Assembly (NCBI GenBank): GCA_017590115.1
Contig: JAGGNK010007559.1
Location: forward strand, 6,736,641 to 6,800,640
Origin: Montifringilla adamsi
Lineage: Eukaryota; Chordata; Aves; Passeriformes; Passeridae
Direction: 5' to 3'
DNA: 64,000 bases
Under the pieces are notes generated by a model. The model ran no database searches. It was not told where the DNA came from and saw nothing but the letters and a program-made list of their open reading frames with translations. The translations under genes were made by a program, and so were the position numbers. Below are positions 26,225 through 47,700 of this stretch, in pieces. The first letter of the stretch is position 1. Each line of letters begins with the position of its first letter.

Positions 26225-26356
26225 CCGGAGGTGTTTAGGGGAAGAGTGGACGTGGCACTCAGTGCCATGGTCTGGTTCACAAGGTGGTGTTGGGGTTGAA
26301 CTCGCTGATTTCTGAGGCCTTTTCCGACCTCGTTGATGCTGTGGTTCTGTGATCTC
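26225..26356 (+). mobile_element. CR1-like LINE 3' fragment
   Basis: The stretch running through CAGTGCCATGGTCTGGTT, AAGGTGGTGTTGGGGTTG and TTTTCCGACCTC, and ending in GTGGTTCTGTGATC, matches the general pattern of avian CR1 3' ends as I remember them. No reverse-transcriptase coding part is present. The subfamily was not determined. Confidence 0.6.
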
Positions 26357-29300
26357 CCTTGTCTCTGCCTTATCAAATCTCTCCCTCCTGCTTGTGCCCC
26401 TCACTGTGTTGTGGAGAACAGTGATGGTGTGGCAGACCCCCAAAACCCTGGGTGTCCCCGTGAGGAGGGGTTATCCTGGGGGAGATGCCATGTCTGTGAA
26501 GGAACTGAGCACCTACAGCACCCCAACAATTACATAAATCAGAGCCACCAATGATGTGATTTCTTAAAGTTCATTCCAATGGAAGGGAGAAGGAAATTCT
26601 CAAGAACTCCAGAGATTTCACAGGTTCGCACAAAACGGTTCCTGTGCCTTTTATCATCAGCATTACACTTGCCACCATCATTTGTCAAATGCTTCTCTGC
26701 ATCACGTAGATGGAAAAGAAACACCACAAAAATGATCCCTGTTGATCCTCCAGGGATGGATTTTCCAGGTGGGCCTCACTCCACACTGGTGTTGCTCCGT
26801 GTGGGAGCATTCTGAGTCATGACACCAAGGTGGCCGTGTGGTCACATACCCCTTGCTCCTGGCAGGACAAAACTTTTTGCACCATTTCAGAGATGTTCCT
26901 TGTCCAGAATAAACTGCTCACATAGTGAAATATTGATTGAAGAGAAACTTCACTTACAGCAGAGCTGCAGACTTGCTTTTCACTCAGTTGTGGTCCTCCT
27001 GCTGTGCCTTTGTCATGTTACCTAACATTCCAGCTCTCTCCTTCTGAGCACAGATTGGATTTTTCCTGCCATTTTCTGGAAATTGCAGAAGAGTAACACC
27101 CACTGGGGAGAGGACGCTGAAGCCAAACCTTTATCCAAGTCCCCAGTTGAGAAAATGGCACAGCCATGAGGCAGGAGGATGTCCCAGGCAGGCACCTGAT
27201 CTTCCACAAAACATGAACAATGGTCTTCTACAATCCCTTGTAGTCCAAAATTTAGCCTGAAATTCCACAGAACCTTTTAGTTTTAGTATTTTACTCCTCC
27301 TGAAGAGTCTTAGTGAGTCAGTTCTGAAAAAATCCCAGACACAGTCATGTTCAGTTTGACCCAAGAAGGCAACAGATGCTGTTTCAAATTGACTGCAATA
27401 CAAACAGATCATCCTTTGAGCTCTGCTTTCCACTCCTACCTGTGTCAATTTACTTGATTTATCATCAAAAGATAATCAGTTGATCCTGCCTGTTTTCTCT
27501 GTGTTTAATTACTCATGCTATTATTTTTCTATTTGTTTAAGGTACTGGGAGGTGAGAAGCACCCAGGCTGGGAAGACCATGTTCTTCTACCCAAACCCCC
27601 CTTCATGTGTGATACCTCAGGCTCCTGTGATCTCCCTTCTCCTTTCATTTGAGCTCTGAAAAGCAATGGGCAGCTTGGTTTGGACCTTCTCAAGTCGATC
27701 ATCAGCACAGAGAAGTAGAACTACTAGTGAGAAAAAGGAAAAAAAGCACCTTAATCCTCACCCTTCTGTCTCATCCATGGCTTTTTAAAGCAAAACTCCA
27801 AACCCATGGGGTACTTCACAGAACTAAAGATGAGTTGTGATTCCCAATGGACCTTAAGTTCTATTTTTAGAGATGATGCAACATCACAGAGAAGTGTGGA
27901 AGGGCATCATGAGGCTTGATGGTCCTGTTGTATTTTGTTCTTGTCACTTCTTCCCCCTCCCTCCTTGAAGATCCCTGTGCCGCAGGCCCAGGAGGAGGAA
28001 TTTTTGGGGAGGTGGGATGAAACTGGCCAAGGTCTGAGCGTGGCATGAAAGAACTGAAGGCAGGAATGGCACCAAGTGACACACACGTTAAGGCAGCATC
28101 ACAAATAGAACAAGTGTGCTAAAAAAGACAGGAAAATACTCTAGAATTTATGGGAACATATGGGAGTTAGATGTGCTCAGAAAGGCTGCAAACTGCTTCA
28201 GCTGCACCAGCACTGGTCTCACCACCAATCAAACAGATCCCAAATCACAGAGCAGGTTTATACAAACCTCATCTCTGTGTGGCTTTTCCTTTTACATAGC
28301 AACAGAGGAAACTCTGAGAAACTGGAGCTGACAATAATCAGTGCTAAAACCTGCAAAGGAACTGGCCAGACAGCAGCACTGGGAGCAAGCAGTGGGGGTA
28401 GAAGCCACACTGGGAACTACAAAGGGCTCACTCCTGCAGGGTCCGGGCTGCAGCAGAGGGGAGCAAAGCAAAGCTTTTTGTCCCTCTGAGCTCCTCCTCT
28501 TCAATGCACCAAGCTGAAGGGAGGTGAATAGGGAAGTGTCACAGTGAGAATTCCTGAGAAATTCCATCTCTGGGAGAAAAAAATTCCATGTGTTGTTTCT
28601 TAAAATATTTCCATACTTTGTTTCATTGTTTTACTGCAGTTTTACAAGGAAAAGATTTAGATTTTGAAGAGCTCTTTGGTTTAATTCTCCACCCTCTGAT
28701 GAAGAGGGCAGGGAACACAGGCATTCCATATATATGCTCTTCATGCTGGGATTTTAAAACCTTCCATTTTCTGACACCAAAGCAGCTACAGGCAGGTGTG
28801 TGTTCCTGCACATCAGCAAGCATTAGCCCACGAAACCTACTCCAGTCCCTTTAAAACTGGGTGTTATTTTGCATTGAGTCCAAGGCAAGAACTGAAAGCA
28901 CACAGTAATTTGGAGGTGTGAATGAGTGCTTTGGGTTACTGGCTCAGACCCTGCAGGTCTGAGTGCTTTACTCAGGGTTTGCTCTTCATTAATTCTGGCT
29001 TAGCCGTGGGAATAGAAGATACCTTTTGCCTACAGTCCTCTCTGTGCTGTGCCTTCCCTGTTCATGATGCTGATCATTCCCTCTGTTCCCCAAATAGCTT
29101 CCAAAACTCCTGTTTCACAAGGTAGTAACTCCTATCTCATCAGACCTTTTTAATTTTCTTTTTCCTCTTTTTCTCCTAACTGTAAACCACACAATTTCTC
29201 TTTTCTTTCCTTGCTGGACCCACAGCCCACACTCCAAAGCCTTTCTGAGCAATGTGAAGTCCCACTCTGACATGGAAATTCCCAATTCTGCTCAATTATC

Positions 29301-30530
29301 TGGACTGGAGAGGCACAGAAGCTTCCTTGAGAGGTAAGCAGGAAGGTTTGCCTTCTAGATATGAGCAGAGCTCCAGCCAGTGTTCAAGAGAACTAAAAAA
29401 TGTCAAGATTTCATACCAAAACTCACCTTTCCCAAGATGATTTCCACAGGAATCATCCGTTTAAGAACAACAGATGCTGCGGATATGAAAAGCCACTGAC
29501 ACTTTTAGGGAGCGAGCAAAGTGGACGCTGTGTGCCAAGAGACAGCAGGAGAAGATCAAAGAGTTCCAGCTTTCAGTGTCTCTTCACACAGATGGACCTG
29601 GGAGCAGCAGAGGACAGTGTCCCACTCCTAGATCCACCTCCCACACGATGGATCTCTACACAGTATTACATGGATATTCTGAATATATTCTGCCTCTCAC
29701 AAGAAACTGCTGCAGTTATAAAAGCAGCACCTTAGCCTTGAGGAACAGTGGCAGGAGGCCTCGTACTCCTGGGTTTTCAGACATCTGGTTTTCATTTGCA
29801 TCTAGAGCCTTTTAGTGATGTGTGGAATGGTATTCTGGATCTAGGAATGCCCACTAACATCCTCAGAAGTCTGCAGCACAGAGCAGCACCATTGTGTAAG
29901 ACAATAGGTGAATTTGACTTTGTACAGCAGAGATTCAAATACAGGCTCATCTTCAAACAACAAAACACAGACCCTTACCCATGATAAACAGTGAGGGGTT
30001 TAAAATTGATGATTCTTCAGCTTCTCAAACAGCTTTTGGAATGTTTAATTTGTTCTACCTGCAAAAATTTATTTCTTCTGACCTGAACAGACACCACTTC
30101 CTCTTCTCAGCATGACTGGTTACATGACATGCTCTTCCTAGAGATAACTGCTAGGTTTATTTTTATTGGAAATGATGGATGCAGCAGCTGATGAGTAAAA
30201 AAGGGCAATTTAGCCATGGAGTGCTGCAGCATTTGTCATACAAGGACAGAAAATTATTTACATTATCGTGAAAAGTTAATTTTTAGTGAGCATCCTGGGA
30301 AGGCACCACCCTAAGAGGGACTGGTTCCAGCTGTAGGACCAACAAAGCTGCACTGCTAATACTTGTCTTAAAAGTATATATTGCTGAAGAACTTGCTTAT
30401 TGGCTAACACAGGCAAAAAGTGAGGAGTAGACAGAAGTGGGGAGGAGAGCAGAATGGAAGGAGAGGAGCAGGGTGCCATTAGTGTTTTATCACACCAGGT
30501 TGAGTTGAATGCCATGGTAGGTGAGCTCCC
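26357..30530. other. Intergenic region between SUMO2 and NUP85
   Basis: No recognisable exon, RNA gene or intact transposon was seen in about 4 kb. Short open frames are at chance level and resemble no protein family I know. Confidence 0.55.
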
Positions 30531-30697
30531 AGTGTTAACAGAAAGGTGATGAGCCTCCAGCAGCCTCTGAAGGCACCTCTGCCCAGTGTCCAGGGAATAT
30601 CGACCTCTTCCTGGACCAGTGTTAACAGAAAGGTGATGAGCCTCCAGCAGCCTCTGAAGGCACCTCTGCCCAGTGTCCAGGAACCTCCTCCTGGACC
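30531..30697. repeat. Two-copy tandem duplication (87-bp period)
   Basis: The segment starting AGTGTTAACAGAAAGGTGAT at 30531 starts again at 30618. The two copies are nearly identical for about 64 bp, then differ by a 7-bp indel near the end (87 versus 80 bp) before both finish in CTGGACC. The high identity suggests a recent duplication. Confidence 0.93.
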
Positions 30698-30949
30698 GTG
30701 AGTGAGTGAGGCACAGTGGCAGTCCTTCCCCAGCCTGCAGGCAACTCCCTGAAGTCAGAGCACATAATTTGATTTGTCAGCTTTATCAATGCCCAAGAGC
30801 TCCAGAGAGCGTCACCTTCAACATCCCAGAGGCTTCTCAACCTGCATGTGTTTGACATGCATAAAGAAATAGGAGACACGGGTTGTTACACAGCAATCAG
30901 TCAATGAAGTGAGCATGAAAACAGCACTGTGCTAGTGACTGTGCACTTG

Positions 30950-31112
30950 GACAGAGATCAGACAGGGTGTGGGGTCTCCCTCACTGGAGATATTCCAGAA
31001 CTGTCTGGACACAACCCAGTGCCATGCGCTCTGAGATGAGCCTGCTGGAGCAGGGAATCTGGATGTGAGTTTGTGGTCCTTCCAACTTGACCTATTCGGT
31101 GAATCTGGGAAC
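30950..31112 (+). mobile_element. CR1 LINE 3' fragment just upstream of NUP85
   Basis: Blocks such as GTCTCCCTCACTGGAGATAT, CCAGAACTGTCTGGACAC, GTGCCATGCGCTCTGAGATG and CCTGCTGGAGCAGGG, followed by TCCTTCCAACTTGACC and a terminal ATTCGGTGAATCTG, match the typical avian CR1 3' end. Only the 3' part is present. It ends about 200 bp before the NUP85 start codon. Confidence 0.8.
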
Positions 31113-31217
31113 ACTGACTGACCAACTGCATCACTGCACTACACACCTGGGGCCAGCAATGCTCCCACCAGCACTGAATCTGTTCTGACAAGAAAATGAG
31201 GCAGATTGTGATGGGGT

Positions 31218-31239
31218 GCCATCCATCCATCCATCCATG
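31218..31239. repeat. (CCAT)n microsatellite in the NUP85 upstream region
   Basis: About five CCAT units sit between the CR1 fragment and the GC-rich NUP85 promoter. This is a usual place for simple repeats next to CR1 tails. Confidence 0.85.
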
Positions 31240-31314
31240 CAGGCGGCGACGCGGGCAGCCCGGAGGGGCCTCCGGAGCCCGGCGGGCGGGAGCGGGAGCA
31301 GCGCGGCCGCCGCC

Positions 31315-42154
<10,840 letters not shown>

Positions 42155-42214
42155 AGACTGCAGGGTGTTCCTCTTCCTCTGGGGCTTGCTGTACATAAAC
42201 TGACTTTTTCTAAG

Positions 42215-42220
42215 AATAAA
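42215..42220 (+). terminator. NUP85 poly(A) signal
   Basis: AATAAA lies 60 bp after the NUP85 stop codon and is followed by a TGTTTTGTTTTG stretch typical of a downstream GU-rich element. The 3'UTR is therefore very short. Confidence 0.85.
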
Positions 42221-42600
42221 TGTTTTGTTTTGCAGATTGCTTGGTCATTTGTTCTAGTCTTCCAAATACAACTTTACATAGGCTTTTTTTTAACATTTTA
42301 TGAAGGACCTGCATCAAAATGTTATGGCTGCTTGTTCCAGCTTGGTCTGGCAGCCCTCCCCTGGTGAAGTGAGCCTCACTACAGCTTTTCCTTGGATTTT
42401 ATGTTTTCTTTGCCTTTAACACCCAGAAGTGAAATGAAGGCCAGCTCTTAAACCAGCAGCATTTTAGAATGGCAACCTCTCTATTTTTGCTTAGGAAGGT
42501 CTTGAGTCGATGGTTTCAGTCTGAGGCTTTCCAGAAGCAGCACTGCACTGCAGAAGCCATCACGAGAAAGGGCCAGCACAGAGCCAGGTAGGGAAAACTA
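42221..42600. other. Gap between convergent NUP85 and GGA3 3' ends
   Basis: This holds the expected cleavage sites of both genes. About 350 bp separate the two poly(A) signals. No gene or repeat is visible. Confidence 0.7.
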
Positions 42601-42606
42601 TTTATT
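42601..42606 (-). terminator. GGA3 poly(A) signal
   Basis: AATAAA on the minus strand ends a long stretch without GGA3 exons and lies opposite the NUP85 3' end. It implies a 3'UTR of about 2.1 kb. Confidence 0.65.
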
Positions 42607-44731
42607 CAACATGCAGTAGCACAAATGCATTGGAAATGTATGTACAGGTAGGACTGCTGGGGATGAAGCAGGAACCTCACCCTTACAGACAAGGAACATT
42701 CATAGTTTAATTTCCAAAGCAGCAGGACTGTGGTGCGTGTCCATATCCGGGTGGCTGCTGCTGCTGAAAGCATCTGTGCTCTCCTGCCTTCCTCCAAGTC
42801 ACAGTGAGATCCACATGCAGGGAAGCAGTGACCCTGCTCCTCAGGACACACCACCCAGGCATTGCCCCCATGCCTACTGTGTCTAAAGTGCTGGCAAGAA
42901 CATGTCTGAGGCAGAAAGAATTCTCTCCTTGTCCATTATCTCCCAGTCCATCAATTTAAAACAGCTTTCTTTAGGATCTAAACAACCTATCCCTCTCCCC
43001 TGACTTCTGCATCAGGGAGCTGACAAGGCTGAGATCTCCACAGGCTTTAGACCAGGACAAGCCTGGATTCCACCTCCAGGGGTTCCTGCAGCTGCCTGCT
43101 GCCTCTGATGAGGGCCTCAGGCTGTGAATTCCATTTTTCATTTATAGGGATTTTTATTCTGCAGCATAGTAAAGAAAATTCAACTACTAATAACTGCAAG
43201 CCGTGTTTGCAGCAATGGTTTTACAGCCACCATTCATTCCAGCATCATGTTCTGTGGAGTTTGCCTACATGAGGCAGGAGCCTCTGTACTGCTTTTCTCT
43301 GTGCTGCTCCCACTCCAGGTTTGACAAGAGCTGTTGCCTGACAGCCCTGCTGGAAATGCAGAGCTGAGTGTCCAAGGACTGAGCAAGCACTTCTCTGTGT
43401 TCATGTCAATGGGTGTTAAAAACCTCCATAATTTACAAGAGTCTGTCTCAGAGCTCACTGAGGCACTGCTTGAGACTGGAAACTGAGAAGAAAGAAGGGG
43501 CTGCTGGAACCAAGGTTTGGTGATTTAAACCTTATTTTTAGGAGGCTGTAGCTAAGGGATCAGCTCTTCTGTTAGCACTGATGTCCAGCAAAACTGTTTT
43601 CCCCTTTGTGGGGACAATTGCACTTTACCACTTAATACAGAGAACAAAGAAGATGGGGCATTAACCCAGCACATGACCCATCACAGCCCAGGGGAGCCTC
43701 TTCCTTTCTCTGCCTTCTTGTTCTGTTTTAATACTCTACGGTTCTATTATTTACATCTTGTAGGTCATTGTACTCAGCTCAATAAAACAGTATTTGACTA
43801 TACCAGAAACACTGCCTGCATGAGGGGATATGAGAGGCATCTCTCCTTATCCCTGGATTCAGTCACTCGCCCTGACTAGTGATTGTAAAGATAGTTCTGT
43901 GCTCCAGGTGCTGTCCTCCTCCAATACTGACCAATACCCTCCAGCCCTCTTTCCTCCTCACTATGCATTTCCTCTTTTCTCCACACTATGGAATGCAATG
44001 AAGGCAAAAAAAACCCACCAGTGTATCCATTTGCAGACAAAACTCAGCACCAGCTGCCCCAAATGGATGCCCCAGGGTGGCAACCAGCAGTGCAAAATAA
44101 ATATAACAAGTAAAGATACAGCAGTATGGCACACACGGAGCAAGGGGCTGCTTACACGAGCCCTTGGGAATGAAGCAGGAGAGGGAGAAGGGAGCTAAGT
44201 GCTATATCAGTGTAAAAAAGGAAGCATTCCCTCATGGAGCAGCATTATTGCTCAGCATGCTCACGGGCCCGTGTGGCACAAGGAGGTCACAGTCCCAGGG
44301 AGGGCTCTGTCAGGGCTCTGCGCTGAGCTCGCGGCATCATCACCCCACAGCCTGTCGGGATCTCTGGACAGCAGTGCAGGAAGAGCCAACTAAATCCCCT
44401 TCTGCTGACAGGTCTTCCCTCAAAATACAGTAACTTCAAGTTTAATAGAATGGAAGATAGAACCAGATTCACCCAGAGGTCAAAGTAAAAGCAGCCAGCA
44501 CCGCCTGTCGCTGGCTGCCTCTCAGTTCATGCTTGGCATAAGTGTTCCAGGGCCCCTTCAAATGCGGGGCACAACATTCTGGACTAAAGCTACAAGCAGA
44601 GTGGTCAGGACATGTAAACAAAGCTGAACATCACCAGTGGATAGCATGTGTGTCCCTCCCCACGGCACATCCGCTCCAGTCCTGTGGGATCCTGCCCTGG
44701 TCCTGTCACAGTCTCTGGCAGTGTCCTAAGG
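42607..44731 (-). other. GGA3 3'UTR
   Basis: The region lies between the GGA3 stop codon and its presumed poly(A) signal. No coding exon of either strand is recognisable. Confidence 0.6.
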
Positions 44732-47700
44732 TCATAGATTCCCCCACTGCTCTACCGGGGGAAACTGATCCACTTCGCCCACTTCTGTGCTGGGCTGATC
44801 TCCCAGGGTGAAGGTCAGTCTGTACCTCAGCCTCACCTTCTCCTGCAGGAAAGACAAAACCCAAAAGCAATGTGAGAACAGTCCCAGCTCAACAGCCCTG
44901 AACAAAACACTTCACTGTTACAGCTCTACAGAGAGCACAAGACTTCTGTTACATGGAGCAGGGGCAGGAGGGCTCAGGTTAAGTTCATTGAGTTCAGCTA
45001 TTTACAAAACTGAGTTATTCACCTTACACTTTTTATACCGAAAAACTTTTACTGCTTAGCATGGAGCAGAATGAGAAAAGCATGAATGACCTGTGAGCAG
45101 ACTGCACAGACATGGCCAGTTGCTCAACTGCTCTCCAGAGAGCCTAAAGACTGCTGCTGGAAAAGTTCCAAAAATTAAATTCCTCATCATATGGAGGAAG
45201 ATAAACAGTTCCTGCTCTGAAAAATGCCTTGCAATTTTTCAGAGCAGGAAGAACGAGATGGAAGCAGTCCTTCAATAACAGCACCTTCGTGTACCCACAA
45301 AGTTTTTTAAACATCCACTAAACTCCTCTGACATTCACCCTTTTATCTCAGAGATTTCAGCTGATACCTTAAGGGCACTTTCACTGTAATTCTGAAGTAT
45401 AAATATCTAAATTTGTCAAACAATTAGAGAGTCCTTCGGATTTGCGCTTTCAGAGCTGGCTGACTGAATGAGTGACTACTCAAGGAAAATGCTTCTCAGA
45501 TGCTCCTAGCATCATCAGCAGAAAGGGAAGTGTCAGCCCTGTTGTGTCCCTGGTCACAGGTACTTCCTCAGAGAATGATGGAACAGGCAAGATCTGACAT
45601 TTGTCTGCTGGTTCATCAAAAGTACTGCTACAGCACCAGTTAATTTAGCATTGATCTAATCGGCAAAGCAAGGCACGTTCAGTGCACAGAAGAGTCAAAC
45701 TCCTGATGCAGCTTTGCTTCCTCTTAAAGCTGAGCCTGATCCTTGCCCTGTGGCTGGAAGAAGTATACTCTCCCTTCTCCCTGCCAAAGATTGTTGGGAA
45801 GAGCGTCCTCTAGCCCTGAACTGAAACACCAACATTCCATAGTAACCACTTCTGGAGGGCACATTAGAATCACAGATAATTAAGGTTGGTAAAGACCTCC
45901 AAGATCATCAAGGCCAAACTTTTAGGAACAAACAGCTGTAGCTGCTCAAATGTTTGGTCCCACCCCTCCACAGAGTTCAGATGATATCAACCGTGTCTGA
46001 AGAGGGCAGGATAAATCCCACTGTCCCTCTCACCTTTGCAGGATTTGCCAGAAGCATGACCTGGGTGATGGCAGCTGGTGGCTGGATGGGATTGAACGGA
46101 GACAGCTCAGTGCCAGAGGGTGGCTGCAGCTTCACCTTCATAGACTGCAAATGAAATAGAAAGCAGAACCTCAGGGATGATCTCCTGCGTTGGGGAAAAT
46201 GAAGGCTGCATGCACAGGCTGGGGGGAACAACAGCACATATCCAAATGGAAGAGAATCAACCTATAAGTGAGAATGAGGGAACAAGAGCCAGCCCAGCTT
46301 GCAAAACACAATAGGAACAGGCAGATCTTGACTCATTCTGTTCAGTGTTTTCTGCCCCTGACAAGAACCTTTGTGTTCTGGAAAGAGCACAGCCTATGGA
46401 AAGGTCAGACCAGGCTGTCCCAAGTCCCTGAGTCCACGGCCAGGCTTCCCTGGCTGCAGTCTCTGTCCCACGTGTCCCTACCTTGGGCACGGCTGCCTGC
46501 AGCACGATGTTCCTCACGGGCAGCGGCGCCGTGTTCAGCATGGACACCACCACGACCAGCACGTCCGAGCGCCCCGGCGGGCACTCCCTGGCAAAGTGCA
46601 GCAGGATCCGGAACCCGTTCTTGTCATAGGCTGTCACGGGCAGGGCACTGCCTGCCACAGGGAGAGAAGGGACAGGATCCAGGTTCATGCTGCAGCAGAT
46701 GGTCTGAGGCAGCATCAGGGGATCAGGATGGAGCTGCTCATCCCTTCTCTCTATTTCATGAACTTTGACAAGAAGCTTTGTCTTTAAAAAATATCCAGAG
46801 CAAAGTGAAAACCTGAAATACTTACTAGGTTTAATGGATTCCAAGGGAACATGGACATTGGCCAAAGAAATTTCAGGTACTTTCATGGGACTGCCTTGCT
46901 GCTGGAATGATGCCGGCTGGAAGAGAGGACTTCCTGATCCAGGAGGGCAGCTGCTTGGGAAGGGAGCAGGAGGGGCCCCAGAGGCAGTGGCTGCCAACCC
47001 TGCAGGTGCTGCTAATGGGGCAGGGGTGACAGTGGTTGGCAAAGTAACTCCAGGGAACACTGAAGGTGTTGCCATGCCTTGGGTGGCACTCCTGCAAGAG
47101 AGACAGAAAAGCCGTGGTGAATGGAGCTGGAAGTGAAGCAGGAATTTCACCAATACCCAGAGGTAACAGCTCATCACAAGGACAAAGAGCAGCCTGAAGT
47201 CAGGCTGGAGTCTGTGACTCTGCACGGTCTCACATGAGGAGCACTACAAGGACAAGGGTGGTGGTTGGGTTGGGGTCACTTCTCTAAGTCAGGGAGGAAA
47301 TGAGGTCTCTTGTACCTTAACAGCTAGTTCTCCTTCACATCACACCTTTGGATCAGGCAACAGTACAGCTGTGTGCTCTGCCTGTCTTTCCCTCCCAGAG
47401 GTGGGAAATTTGTATTTGTTTGTAAACTGAAACCTCTGAGAAGAAAAATCCCAATCCCACATTTCTACCAAACCATAGAGCTGAAAGTGACCCTCAGAAC
47501 TTGGCACTGCAGCTTCTAACTGCAGAGCCAAAGCAAAGTCAGGACTTTTGGTTACCCTTTGGCTTCTTCAAGGAGTTGTTCCAATGCATCCATCTTATGT
47601 GACATATTGCTCCCCACAGATGAGCTGAAGTACCCAGGAGCAGCTGGAATAGTCTTAGGAGGCCCTGTAGGGGCAGCTGGTACAGCAGGAAATACAAACG

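Noticed and set aside
46257..47225. Single 322-codon minus-strand frame as an intronless gene
   Set aside because: It joins GGA3 exons 14 and 15 through intron 14. Good splice sites at 46826 and 46651 show that the intron part is not coding.
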